Notes: generated by a model from the letters alone, not told the origin. A stretch of 15,188 nt of DNA from Bacteroidales bacterium (GCA_004552615.1 SFNZ01000036.1:1-15188); one strand, 5' to 3'; positions 1 through 7,402 are shown, numbered from the stretch's first letter. Translations and numbers: made by a program.

Positions 1-101
1 ATGTCCGACATCACTGCTGGATCCGACAACTGAGCCTGGAGAGCCTGGTATTTATCCTGAAGGCCAAGCACCTTCTCAAGCAACGTATTATTATCTGCCA
101 T
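1..101 (-). CDS. prfA: Peptide chain release factor 1, N-terminal fragment (runs off left edge)
   Basis: Only the first 33 codons are present; the gene continues beyond base 1. The start is the ATG at 101-99, preceded by a weak AGGT about 5 bases upstream. The peptide begins MADNNTLLEKVLGLQDKYQA and ends LSDPAVMSD. A short helical leader of this kind followed by a (L/I)(S/T)DPxVxxD motif is how release factor 1 begins in Bacteroidota; release factor 2 normally has a tryptophan-containing motif here. RF1 recognises UAA and UAG stop codons and releases the peptide from the ribosome with its GGQ loop, which lies outside the window. The identification rests on this short stretch only. The gene lies 42 bp downstream of the GNAT-like gene on the same strand. 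Confidence 0.72.
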   Translation of the reverse strand, partial: MADNNTLLEKVLGLQDKYQALQAQLSDPAVMSD

Positions 102-109
102 AATTACCT

Positions 110-127
110 AAAATCGGCCGCACGGCC
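110..127 (-). terminator. Short GC hairpin followed by TTTT, possible weak terminator before prfA
   Basis: Read on the minus strand, GGCCG and CGGCC (bases 127-123 and 120-116) can pair, followed by GA and a TTTT run at 113-110. It sits between the GNAT-like stop codon and the prfA start. The stem is only 4-5 bp and the T run is short, so termination is doubtful; it also lies directly against the weak ribosome site of prfA. Confidence 0.22.
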
Positions 128-143
128 ATTAAAATTATTCACC

Positions 144-1277
144 TTACACGAGACTCTTCACATAGCAGCGGCGCCTCATATAGAGCTCATGGTCATATTT
201 GCCCCAGACGTTTACCGCCCCGTTCGTCTCAATCTGCGGATTCGATATCGCCCACACCGTTCCTCTCTTCTTGTATTTGTCCGCCATCGAACAATGGAAA
301 ATCGCGCTCACACCCTTGTTCTGCCACTGCGGAACTGCGCCGTTCAGCATCAGGTCAACCGTCTCGTAATTGTGCATCGCCTTCAGGAGATGGAACCAGC
401 CGAACGGGAACAACTTGCCCTTCGCCTTCTGCAAAGCCTTGGACATGAACGGGAAAGCAATCCCGAACGCCACCAGTTTATTCTCCTCATCCAGCACTAT
501 GCTGCTCACCTTGTCGTTGATGAACGGCATGCACACCTTCGCCTCATGCTCTATCTCCTTGTCCGTGAACGGGATGAAATTGTACACGGCGGAAACGAAA
601 CTTTCATTGTACACCTTGAAGAAATACTTCACCAAAGCCTTGTCCTTCTTGAGCTTCGCCAAACACCCCTCATGGAGATTGTACCTCTCCTTCAGCATTC
701 CGGCAATCCGTGTCATCTTGTCAGGACACCCCTGATTCGAAATCATCTTGTACTGAAGCCAGTCGCATTCCTTCTCATAGCCGAGGGAAGTGACGAAGTC
801 ATTGTAATACGGATAGTTGTACAGGCAGTTGAACGGAGGGATGTTCTCATAGCCCTCAACGAGCATTCCCTGCTTGCCCAAAGTGTTGTAATACAACGGC
901 CCGTGAACCTCTGTCATCCCGTTCTCCTTCGCCCATGCCTCGGCCGTTTCCAGCAGGAGACGCGCCACTTCGATATCATTGACAGTATCGAACCAGCCGA
1001 ACCTCGCCCGCTTCTTGGAATACAGCTCGTTATATCTCGGATTGATCATGCCGCAGATCCTTCCCACGACCTTCTTCCCGTCCATCGCAAGCCACATCTT
1101 GTGAGTGCAATAATCCAAAGCCGGGTCCTTCGTCAGGCTCTCGACCTGGTCCACATGAAGAGGCGGAACATATTGGGGACAATTCCGGTACAATTCATCA
1201 GGAAACTTTATGAACTGCTTCAATTCCTTGCGGGTTCTGACCTCTACGATTCTGTAACAAGGTTTATTTTCAGGCAT
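144..1277 (-). CDS. GNAT-like N-acetyltransferase family protein (Bacteroidota type)
   Basis: This is a 377-residue cytoplasmic protein with no signal peptide or membrane segment. It resembles a Bacteroidota family of about 370-390 residues with an acyl-CoA N-acyltransferase (GNAT) fold. Visible landmarks are a hydrophobic strand KVVGRICGMI at about 69-78, FGWFD at 93-97, a helix rich in E and A ending in WAKENGM at about 115-121, HGPLYYNT at about 125-132, GMLVEGYE at 137-144 and YNYPYY at 153-158. These fit recalled members of the family. The substrate is unknown. The start ATG at 1277 lies about 57 bases downstream of the expected start point of a near-ideal Bacteroidota promoter (1341-1372), which supports the chosen start. 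The next gene downstream is prfA, 42 bp away, so the two may share a transcript. Family confidence is good; enzymatic role is an inference from the fold. Confidence 0.75.
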   Translation of the reverse strand: MPENKPCYRIVEVRTRKELKQFIKFPDELYRNCPQYVPPLHVDQVESLTKDPALDYCTHKMWLAMDGKKVVGRICGMINPRYNELYSKKRARFGWFDTVNDIEVARLLLETAEAWAKENGMTEVHGPLYYNTLGKQGMLVEGYENIPPFNCLYNYPYYNDFVTSLGYEKECDWLQYKMISNQGCPDKMTRIAGMLKERYNLHEGCLAKLKKDKALVKYFFKVYNESFVSAVYNFIPFTDKEIEHEAKVCMPFINDKVSSIVLDEENKLVAFGIAFPFMSKALQKAKGKLFPFGWFHLLKAMHNYETVDLMLNGAVPQWQNKGVSAIFHCSMADKYKKRGTVWAISNPQIETNGAVNVWGKYDHELYMRRRCYVKSLV

Positions 1278-1319
1278 ACTTTATGTATTTCTGTTCAGTA
1301 CAACGTCGACCCTTAAAGC

Positions 1320-1340
1320 TGGGTTTTAGCAATTAACCCA
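1320..1340. promoter_or_regulatory. Palindrome next to the GNAT-like promoter
   Basis: TGGGTT (1320-1325) and AACCCA (1335-1340) are perfect 6-bp inverted arms with a 9-bp spacer. They directly abut the -7 box at 1341-1348 and cover the expected transcription start, which is a position where a repressor could act. It could equally form a small leader hairpin. Confidence 0.35.
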
Positions 1341-1372
1341 CAAAATTAAGAAAATATTCACATTGTAGCAAA
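1341..1372 (-). promoter_or_regulatory. Bacteroidota sigma-ABfr-type promoter of the GNAT-like gene
   Basis: On the minus strand TTTG (1372-1369) is followed after exactly 20 bp by TAATTTTG (1348-1341). Both boxes match the known Bacteroidota consensus TTTG and TAnnTTTG. Expected transcription start is near 1334, giving a leader of about 57 bases. Confidence 0.7.
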
Positions 1373-1410
1373 TACATTATTTTTCTGACAATAGGCGATA
1401 ATTCAGTATC

Positions 1411-1442
1411 TTCGCGAATAGAAGTCAAAAATAATAATTTTG
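1411..1442 (+). promoter_or_regulatory. Bacteroidota-type promoter of the DUF2147 gene
   Basis: TAATTTTG at 1435-1442 matches the -7 consensus TAnnTTTG perfectly; TTCG at 1411-1414, 20 bp upstream, is a near match to the -33 TTTG. Expected start is near 1449, about 45 bases before the ATG. A second, weaker candidate is TATCTTCG at 1407-1414 with TCTG at 1384-1387, which would start near 1421. Confidence 0.55.
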
Positions 1443-1471
1443 TGACCCGAACGGACAATTTTCGGGACACA
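1441..1471. promoter_or_regulatory. Imperfect 11-bp-arm palindrome, operator or leader hairpin of the DUF2147 gene
   Basis: The arms TGTGACCCGAA (1441-1451) and TTCGGGACACA (1461-1471) pair at 10 of 11 positions around a 9-bp spacer. The left arm overlaps the last bases of the -7 box and the whole dyad spans the expected transcription start. It would be an operator if the 1435-1442 box is used, or a stable leader hairpin if the upstream candidate promoter is used. Confidence 0.5.
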
Positions 1472-1493
1472 CTGGCGCAAAAGAAACAGAAAG

Positions 1494-1922
1494 ATGAAAA
1501 AAGTAATCACCATCCTCGCGGCAATGATAATTTCAGCCGTCGCATTGAACGCCCAGACCAAGGCGGATGACATCATCGGAACATATCTTTCCGAAAACGG
1601 GACAGGCAAGGTGGATGTCACCAAAGCCGAAGGCAAATACATCGGAACACTCATCTGGACCAAGGACGAAGGCGCCCTCGATGTCAAAAATCCTGACAAG
1701 AGCAAGAGAAACGAAGTGCTTGTCGGAACAGTAATCCTCAAGAACATGACATTCGACGAAGCGAAGGGAGAATGGAAAGGAGGTACCATCTACGACCCGG
1801 AGAGCGGCAACACCTACAAGGCCACCATCAAGAGAAAGCCCAACGGAGACCTCACCCTGAGAGGATATGTCGGAGTCCCTGCCCTCGGGCGCAACTCCGC
1901 ATGGACCAAGGTCAAACCTTAA
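1494..1922 (+). CDS. Secreted DUF2147 family protein
   Basis: This 142-residue protein begins with a signal peptide: MKK, a hydrophobic core ITILAAMIISAVAL, and a likely cleavage site around residues 20-22. The mature part is a single DUF2147 domain. Recognisable family positions are the early IIGTYLSENGTGKV segment, a kNPDKSKRN segment near 65-75, VLVGTVILKNM, W-K-GG-IYDP at about 92-99, GNTYKATI, and the closing GYVGVPALGRNSAWTKV. The family is common in Bacteroidota and Proteobacteria, is predicted to be a small lipocalin-like or beta-rich extracytoplasmic protein, and has no established function. The start is set by the signal peptide and the promoter about 50 bases upstream. No strong Shine-Dalgarno sequence is present, which is usual in the phylum. 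The last 11 bases overlap, tail to tail, the end of tcdA, so no terminator fits between the two genes. Confidence 0.85.
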   Translation: MKKVITILAAMIISAVALNAQTKADDIIGTYLSENGTGKVDVTKAEGKYIGTLIWTKDEGALDVKNPDKSKRNEVLVGTVILKNMTFDEAKGEWKGGTIYDPESGNTYKATIKRKPNGDLTLRGYVGVPALGRNSAWTKVKP

Positions 1923-2691
1923 GAAGATCCGTAATGACCGTCTGTGCACACGCGCATCCGAAGACGGCAGGCATATATGAAATGGTCCCAACCTGGGATT
2001 TCTTGTTCCGGCCGGCCTCCAATACAATGGAAGACCGGTCGGGAATTTCTTCTGAGAACACCGCCTTGCAACCGGTACGGATTCCCATCTTCCCGAGACG
2101 CTTCCTGACCATGTGGGCCAGAGGGCATTGGAAAGACTTGGAAATGTCAGTGATACGTACCTTTGTGACATCGAACTTTGCCCCTGCCCCCATCGAGGAG
2201 ACGAGCGGTATCTTTCTGTCAATGCAATACTTGATGAGTTCAAGTTTAGGGCTCAGGGTGTCGATGGCATCCACCACATAATCGAAATGATATCCGTCAA
2301 GAAGGGCAGCAGGGGTATCCGAACTGTCCTCGAACCCTGGATCGGGCACCGCACCTTCGGAAATGATGAATTTCTCCACTGTCACGATATCGAGATCCGG
2401 ATTTATGTCCAATAGCCTCTCCCTGAGCACCTCGCATTTCGGCCGCCCGGTAGTTGAGCCGAGCGCAATCAGCTGGCGGTTCCGGTTCGAGACGGAGACC
2501 TCGTCGCTGTCCAATATCAGGACATGTCCTACTCCGGCACGCACGAGCATCTCGGCTGCATAGCCTCCCACACCGCCTACACCTATCACTGCCACACGGG
2601 CTTCCGACAGGGTATGCAGCCCGGAAGCACCCACAAGCATCCCGGTACGCTCCTGCCATGCAGGAAACACATAGTCCTGATTCTCTGACAT
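1912..2691 (-). CDS. tcdA: tRNA threonylcarbamoyladenosine dehydratase (TcdA/CsdL, E1-like)
   Basis: This is a 259-residue ThiF/MoeB/E1-like ATP-binding protein. Members of the TcdA group use ATP to cyclise t6A at position 37 of ANN-decoding tRNAs to ct6A. Visible motifs are ERTGMLVG at 14-21, the nucleotide loop GVGGVGGYAAE at 37-47, the acidic residue after strand two at D61, the SNRNRQL arginine segment at 68-74 that contacts ATP, the VVDAID strand at 139-144, and SSMGAG with KFDVTKVRITDIS at 165-184. The later PLAHMVRKRLGK stretch is typical of TcdA and distinguishes it from MoeB and ThiF, as does the lack of the two CxxC zinc pairs. It starts 12 bp downstream of mazG and is probably the last gene of the secA cluster. 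MoeB/HesA-like activity is the alternative. Confidence 0.85.
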   Translation of the reverse strand: MSENQDYVFPAWQERTGMLVGASGLHTLSEARVAVIGVGGVGGYAAEMLVRAGVGHVLILDSDEVSVSNRNRQLIALGSTTGRPKCEVLRERLLDINPDLDIVTVEKFIISEGAVPDPGFEDSSDTPAALLDGYHFDYVVDAIDTLSPKLELIKYCIDRKIPLVSSMGAGAKFDVTKVRITDISKSFQCPLAHMVRKRLGKMGIRTGCKAVFSEEIPDRSSIVLEAGRNKKSQVGTISYMPAVFGCACAQTVITDLLKV

Positions 2692-2703
2692 ATATATTAT
2701 GAA

Positions 2704-3549
2704 TTACAGGCCTTTGGCCTTGGCCTCGTCCCAGATGGCATCCATTTCGGCGAGAGTCATGTCCGTAAGATTCCGGCCCTTGCGGATAGTGTTCTCCTCG
2801 AGATAGGTGAACCTGCGGCGGAACTTGTCGCAGGCACGGTTGAGGGCAGTGTCAGGATTCAGGCCGTAGAGCCTGGCGGCATTGACAACGGCGAACATGA
2901 AATCTCCGAGCTCCTCCTCTGCCCTGTCACGGGCGGAACCCTTGGCAGGAGCCTCATTGACATTGACGGGGATTCCCTTTTCCTCCTCAGCCATTGCCTC
3001 TAGCTCAGCCTGGAATTCACCCTGCTCCTCCTTGACCTTGTCCCAGACCTGGGACGGACATTCCCAGTCGAATCCCACTCCGCGGGCCTTGTCCTGCATC
3101 GAATAGGCTTTCAATATAGGAGGAAGGGAATCCGGCACTCCTGACAATATCCTCTTGTTCCCGCCTTTCTCCTTCGTCTTGAGCATTTCCCAGTTCTCAG
3201 AAACTTCCTCTGCATCAGCAACTTTCGTATCGGAAAATACATGAGGGTGACGGAAAATCATTTTCTCGCAGAGCCTTTCCATGACGTCTGCTACATCGAA
3301 TTTGCCCTGTTCCTGCGCAATCCTGGAATAGAACACGACGTGAAGGAGGACGTCACCGAGCTCCTTCTCGATATCCTTGTCGGATTGTTTGAGTATGGAA
3401 TCGCTCAGTTCGTACGCCTCCTCAATGGTCATAGGCCTCAGGGACTCCATGGTCTGGGCCCCGTTCCACGGACATTTTTCACGCAGCCTGTCCATAATGT
3501 CGAGTACACGACCGAACTGCGCGAGCTTTTCTTCGTAAGAATGTGCCAT
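2704..3549 (-). CDS. mazG: Nucleoside triphosphate pyrophosphohydrolase MazG
   Basis: The 281-residue protein has two tandem MazG domains. MazG hydrolyses NTPs and dNTPs to the monophosphate and pyrophosphate, cleaning the nucleotide pool and, in E. coli, tempering the stringent response. The N-terminal domain shows CPWNGAQT at 26-33, the metal-binding EEAYE at 43-47 and EKELGD at 61-66. Next come FRHPHVF at 99-105 and GVPDSLPPILKAYSMQDKA at 137-155. The C-terminal, normally catalytic, domain shows KEEQGE at about 173-178 and EEELGDFMFA at 211-220, then KFRRRFTYLEE. The usual CPWD is CPWN here. The stretch at about 185-210 between the two metal motifs looks longer than in E. coli MazG and is rich in E and A. 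It lies 9 bp downstream of the bactofilin stop and 12 bp upstream of tcdA, so it is operonic. No toxin partner is adjacent. Confidence 0.9.
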   Translation of the reverse strand: MAHSYEEKLAQFGRVLDIMDRLREKCPWNGAQTMESLRPMTIEEAYELSDSILKQSDKDIEKELGDVLLHVVFYSRIAQEQGKFDVADVMERLCEKMIFRHPHVFSDTKVADAEEVSENWEMLKTKEKGGNKRILSGVPDSLPPILKAYSMQDKARGVGFDWECPSQVWDKVKEEQGEFQAELEAMAEEEKGIPVNVNEAPAKGSARDRAEEELGDFMFAVVNAARLYGLNPDTALNRACDKFRRRFTYLEENTIRKGRNLTDMTLAEMDAIWDEAKAKGL

Positions 3550-3558
3550 GATACCTGG

Positions 3559-4041
3559 CTATGAAACGGCCGGAGCTGAAGTCTGTGATGCTGCGGCGGG
3601 CTTAGGCTGCACGACCGGCTTGGGCTGCTGTGCCGGCTTCTGTCCGGTCACTGCTCCTGCAACTTTCTCGAACTCGCCTTCAGACAACATCTTGCAGGTT
3701 CCGTTGAAATGTGCGCCGAGCTCGACAACGAGCCGTTTGATATGCAGGTCACCGTTCACGCTGCATGTATCCTTGAGAGCGAGCGTGTCCTTCACGTAAA
3801 GACTACCTTCGAGCTTTCCCCAGAAGTCCACGTTCTCACATACAATATCACCTTTGATCTCGGCTTTTTCTCCGGCCACGACACGGCCGGAGCAGAAAAT
3901 CCTGCCCTCGAATGTTCCGTCTATCCTAATGTCGTTCGGAGAGGATATTTCACCTTTTATGACCGAACCTGTTGAAATCCTGCTGACCTCGTTCGCATTG
4001 ACAACAGGAGTTTGTGGTTTAACACTCATTTCCATCATCAT
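3559..4041 (-). CDS. Bactofilin family protein (polymer-forming cytoskeletal protein)
   Basis: With the start at 4041 the protein has 160 residues. Bactofilins assemble without nucleotide into filaments from a right-handed beta-helix and act in cell shape, envelope synthesis or localisation of other proteins. The core is visible as ISTGSVIKGEISSPNDIRIDG, then repeated short strands of the type GRVVAGEKAEIKGDIVCENVDFWGKLEG and SVNGDLHIKRLVVELGAHFNG, each about 16-18 residues long. The C-terminal tail is low-complexity, rich in P, K, Q and A (about the last 30 residues), as is common in the family. The frame stays open upstream to an ATG at 4185 inside secA. The ATG cluster at 4041-4027 is preferred because a bactofilin core normally begins 10-30 residues after the start. 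It sits 79 bp downstream of secA and 9 bp upstream of mazG, so it probably belongs to the same transcript. Confidence 0.8.
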   Translation of the reverse strand: MMMEMSVKPQTPVVNANEVSRISTGSVIKGEISSPNDIRIDGTFEGRIFCSGRVVAGEKAEIKGDIVCENVDFWGKLEGSLYVKDTLALKDTCSVNGDLHIKRLVVELGAHFNGTCKMLSEGEFEKVAGAVTGQKPAQQPKPVVQPKPAAASQTSAPAVS

Positions 4042-4075
4042 TTGCAAGTGAGCCAAGTCCTTGCGATCCGTAATA

Positions 4076-4094
4076 CCGGTGCATTGGCCACCGG
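4076..4094 (-). other. Hairpin between secA and the bactofilin gene
   Basis: CCGGTG and CACCGG form a perfect 6-bp stem with a 7-base loop. On the minus strand it is not followed by a T run, so it is not a standard terminator. It could shield the secA transcript end or have no role. Confidence 0.25.
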
Positions 4095-4120
4095 CTTGAC
4101 ATATTTCCTGAAGAAATGGA

Positions 4121-7100
4121 CTATACCAGTCCCCTTCCGTGGCAGTTCTTGTACTTGAGACCTGAACCGCACGGGCACGGGTCATTCCTGCCTACCTTCT
4201 TCTCCACATGGACAGGCATCCTTGTCTTCGGCTGTCCGGAGTTGGTGGAAAGGTCACCGTGCTGGGTGTTCATCCTGCTCATGTCAGTCTTGGGCTGCTG
4301 AGGCTCGCGGGCCGGCTGTGCCTGCTCCGGGTCACGCAGATAGATTGCGGAGCGGAACAGGAACGAGAGCACGTCCTTGTCCAGGGACTCGAGCATGGCG
4401 GCGAACAGATTGTAGCTCTCCAGCTTGTAAATCACGAGAGGGTCCTTCTGCTCGTATGCCGCATTCTGCACGGACTGCCTGAGGTCGTCCATGTCCCTGA
4501 GCTGCTGCTTCCAGTGATCGTCGATCTGATAGAGTATTATGGTCTTGCTGAGGGACTTGGCGAGTTCCTTGCCACCTGACTCGTAAGCCTTCTTCAGGTT
4601 GAACGCGAGATTCAGCACCTTGCGTCCGTCGGTGATAGGAACTGCAATGTTCTGCCATCTCTCCCCCTGCTTCTCGTACACGTCCTTGATGAACGGATAG
4701 ACCTTCGTGATCATCGCTTCCATCCTCCTGTCATAGACCTCCTTCATGTGGAGAGTGAGCTTGTTCTTGAGCTCTTCCGGCTTCGCTGAAGAATAGACTT
4801 CCTCGCTGAATCCCGGATCTATTGACAGCTGGGCCATGAGATATGAGGAGAAATCTTCATAATTCATCCCGTCACTATTGTTCACGATGACCTCGGAAGC
4901 GTCAATCATCATGTTCATCACGTCAATTTCGATTCGCTCTCCGGACATCGCGTTGCGCCTTCTGGAATATATCGCTTCACGCTGATAGTTCATCACGTCG
5001 TCATATTCGAGAAGCCTCTTGCGGATACCGAAGTTGTTTTCCTCAACCTTCCTCTGTGCCTTCTCTATGCTGCTGGAGAGCATCTTGGACTCGAGAGCAT
5101 CCTCATCAGTCATTCCGAGCTTGTCCACGACTGCAGCAATCCTCTCGGAGCCGAAAAGCCTCATCAGCTTGTCCTCGAGGGATACATAGAATGTCGAAGA
5201 ACCCGGGTCTCCCTGACGTCCTGCACGACCTCTCAACTGACGGTCCACACGGCGGCTGTCATGCCTCTCGGTACCGATGATGGCAAGTCCGCCCGCCGCC
5301 TTCACTTCAGGGGACAGCTTGATGTCGGTTCCTCGTCCTGCCATGTTGGTGGCAATGGTCACGGTACTTGACTGTCCGGCCTGTGCCACAATCTCGGCCT
5401 CCCTTGCGAACTGCTTGGCGTTCAATACATTGTGAGGAATGCCACGCATCTTGAGCATACGGCTCAGGAGCTCGGATGTATCCACGTCGGTGGTACCCAC
5501 GAGGACCGGACGTCCTGCGGCACGAAGTTCTGCCACCTTGTTGATGACGGCGGCGTATTTTGCTTTCTTCGTCCTGTATATGAGGTCGTCGTTGTCCTTC
5601 CTGATGACCGGCCTGTTGGTCGGGATAACCACCACGTCGAGCTTGTAGATAGACCAGAACTCACCTGCCTCGGTCTCGGCCGTACCGGTCATGCCGGCCA
5701 GCTTGTGGTACATTCGGAAATAATTCTGAAGGGTGATGGTGGCGAATGTCTGGGTCGCAGCCTCCACGGTCACGTTCTCCTTCGCCTCCACTGCCTGATG
5801 GAGACCGTCGCTCCAGCGCCTTCCCTCCATTATACGTCCGGTCTGCTCGTCCACAATCTTCACCTTGCCGTCCACTATAATGTAGTCCACGTCTTTTTCG
5901 AACATCGAGTAGGCCTTGAGCAGCTGGATCATGGTATGAACACGCTCGCTCTTGAGGGCGAAATCCTCCATGAGGGCATCCTTCTTGGCCTGCTTCTCGG
6001 CGAGCATGAGATTGGAATGTTCGATGGCAGCCACCTGTGAACCGACGTCAGGCAGCACGAAGAAATCCGGATCGGAAACCTCAGCCGCAAGCATGTCGTG
6101 TCCCTTGTCGGTCATATCCACTGAATGCTGCTGCTCGTTTATGACGAAATACAGAGGGTCTGTCACCTCCGGCATCTGCCTCTCGTTGTCCTGGATATAG
6201 AAATTCTCCGCCTTCTGCATCAGCTGCTTCATTCCCGGTTCGCTGAGGAACTTGATGAGCGGCTGGTATTTAGGGAGTCCCTTGTGGCACCTGTACAGAA
6301 GCATTCCTCCGAGAGCCTCGTCCTTGTTGGCTATGGCCTTCTTCGCATCGTTGAGAGTCTTCGTGATGAGGGCTCTCTGATTGGAGTAGAGCTTCTCCAC
6401 GTAAGGGCGGAATTGCTTGAACTGCTCGTCGTCCTGGGACTTGGCCACAGGACCGGAAATGATGAGCGGAGTCCTGGCATCGTCGATGAGCACGGAGTCC
6501 ACCTCATCCACGATGGCATAATGATGCTTGCGCTGCACGAGGTCGCCCATCCTCGAGGCCATGTTGTCACGAAGATAGTCGAAACCGAACTCGTTGTTGG
6601 TTCCGAATGTAATGTCACATTCATAGGCCTTCCTGCGGGCGTCGCTGTTAGGCTCATGCTTGTCGATACAGTCCACCGAAAGCCCGTGGAACATATAGAG
6701 AGGTCCCATCCACTCGGAATCTCGCTTGGACAGGTAATCGTTCACTGTCACCACGTGCACACCCTTGCCGGCGAGCGCATTGAGAAACACAGGCAGGGTA
6801 GCCACGAGGGTCTTGCCCTCTCCGGTGGCCATCTCCGCAATCTTTCCCTGATGCAATATGATACCGCCGATGAGCTGCACATCATAGTGTACCATCTCCC
6901 AGACAGTCTCATTGCCTCCGGCAACCCAATGGTTCTGCCAGAGGGCCTTGTCACCCTCGATGGTCACGAAATCGTGGGACACGCTGAGGTGACGGTCAAA
7001 TTCTGATGCAGTGACCTCCACCACTGGATTCTGGGTGAACCTGCGTGCCGTGGATTTCATTATCGCGAACGCCTCGGGAAGAATTTCCTCGAGCATTTTC

Positions 7101-7402
7101 TCTATTGCAGCATCCTCATCCTTCACAAGTTTGTCGGACTCGGTGGCGAGCTCTTCCTTCTTCTTGACCGGAATGTCGCTTTCAAGCTGGGACTTGATCT
7201 CGGCAATCCTGTTCTCAAACGGTTCCTCAACCTCACGGAGACGCCTCTTCAATTCCTCGGAACGGGCCCTGAGCTCATCGTTCGAAAGCTTGTCAATCGT
7301 CTCATAAGCAGCGAGAACCTTGTCAAGCACAGGCTTCACATGCTTCATATCTCTGTCGGACTTCGTGCCGAACACTTTTTTGATTATATCTACCAGCGCC
7401 AT
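4121..7402 (-). CDS. secA: Preprotein translocase subunit SecA
   Basis: This 1093-residue protein is the ATPase motor that pushes unfolded precursor proteins through SecYEG. The N-terminal motor shows MATGEGKT (Walker A) at about 191-198, TVNDYLSKRD at 219-228, TNNEFGFDYLRDNM at 268-281 and the Walker B acidic motif VDEVD at about 298-302, followed by DARTPLIISG. The second motor domain has MAGMTGTAETE and TNMAGRGTDIKL, then RQLRGRAGRQGDPGSS. The helical scaffold is seen in KRLLEYDDVMNYQR and DDLRQSVQNAAYEQKDP. The end carries a zinc-binding SEC-C motif, CPCGSGLKYKNCH, used for SecB and phospholipid contact. The charged insert at residues 60-110 and the overall length are typical of Bacteroidota SecA (E. 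coli SecA is 901 aa). The start is fixed by the typical MALxDIIKKVFGTKSDRD beginning and by a promoter just upstream. The gene appears intact. Confidence 0.98.
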   Translation of the reverse strand: MALVDIIKKVFGTKSDRDMKHVKPVLDKVLAAYETIDKLSNDELRARSEELKRRLREVEEPFENRIAEIKSQLESDIPVKKKEELATESDKLVKDEDAAIEKMLEEILPEAFAIMKSTARRFTQNPVVEVTASEFDRHLSVSHDFVTIEGDKALWQNHWVAGGNETVWEMVHYDVQLIGGIILHQGKIAEMATGEGKTLVATLPVFLNALAGKGVHVVTVNDYLSKRDSEWMGPLYMFHGLSVDCIDKHEPNSDARRKAYECDITFGTNNEFGFDYLRDNMASRMGDLVQRKHHYAIVDEVDSVLIDDARTPLIISGPVAKSQDDEQFKQFRPYVEKLYSNQRALITKTLNDAKKAIANKDEALGGMLLYRCHKGLPKYQPLIKFLSEPGMKQLMQKAENFYIQDNERQMPEVTDPLYFVINEQQHSVDMTDKGHDMLAAEVSDPDFFVLPDVGSQVAAIEHSNLMLAEKQAKKDALMEDFALKSERVHTMIQLLKAYSMFEKDVDYIIVDGKVKIVDEQTGRIMEGRRWSDGLHQAVEAKENVTVEAATQTFATITLQNYFRMYHKLAGMTGTAETEAGEFWSIYKLDVVVIPTNRPVIRKDNDDLIYRTKKAKYAAVINKVAELRAAGRPVLVGTTDVDTSELLSRMLKMRGIPHNVLNAKQFAREAEIVAQAGQSSTVTIATNMAGRGTDIKLSPEVKAAGGLAIIGTERHDSRRVDRQLRGRAGRQGDPGSSTFYVSLEDKLMRLFGSERIAAVVDKLGMTDEDALESKMLSSSIEKAQRKVEENNFGIRKRLLEYDDVMNYQREAIYSRRRNAMSGERIEIDVMNMMIDASEVIVNNSDGMNYEDFSSYLMAQLSIDPGFSEEVYSSAKPEELKNKLTLHMKEVYDRRMEAMITKVYPFIKDVYEKQGERWQNIAVPITDGRKVLNLAFNLKKAYESGGKELAKSLSKTIILYQIDDHWKQQLRDMDDLRQSVQNAAYEQKDPLVIYKLESYNLFAAMLESLDKDVLSFLFRSAIYLRDPEQAQPAREPQQPKTDMSRMNTQHGDLSTNSGQPKTRMPVHVEKKVGRNDPCPCGSGLKYKNCHGRGLV

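Noticed and set aside
189..1316. Long plus-strand open frame of 375 codons opposite the GNAT-like gene
   Set aside because: It lies almost entirely antisense to a gene with a good promoter and recognisable family motifs. Its peptide is rich in R, H, L and V in the way typical of a shadow frame in GC-rich coding DNA, and no domain is recognisable.
1533..2243. Minus-strand open frame of 236 codons across the DUF2147 and tcdA genes
   Set aside because: It conflicts with two well-supported genes at once; its peptide has no recognisable family pattern and no promoter or ribosome site.
2704..3549. MazG as the antitoxin-linked member of a toxin-antitoxin or phage-defence system
   Set aside because: No toxin, MazEF or defence gene is adjacent; the context is a housekeeping cluster.
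4076..4094. Terminator after secA
   Set aside because: The hairpin is not followed by a T run on the minus strand, so intrinsic termination is unlikely; it is kept only as a hairpin.
6125..7006. Plus-strand open frame of 293 codons inside secA
   Set aside because: It is antisense to the conserved motor domain of SecA and is explained by the codon usage of that gene.
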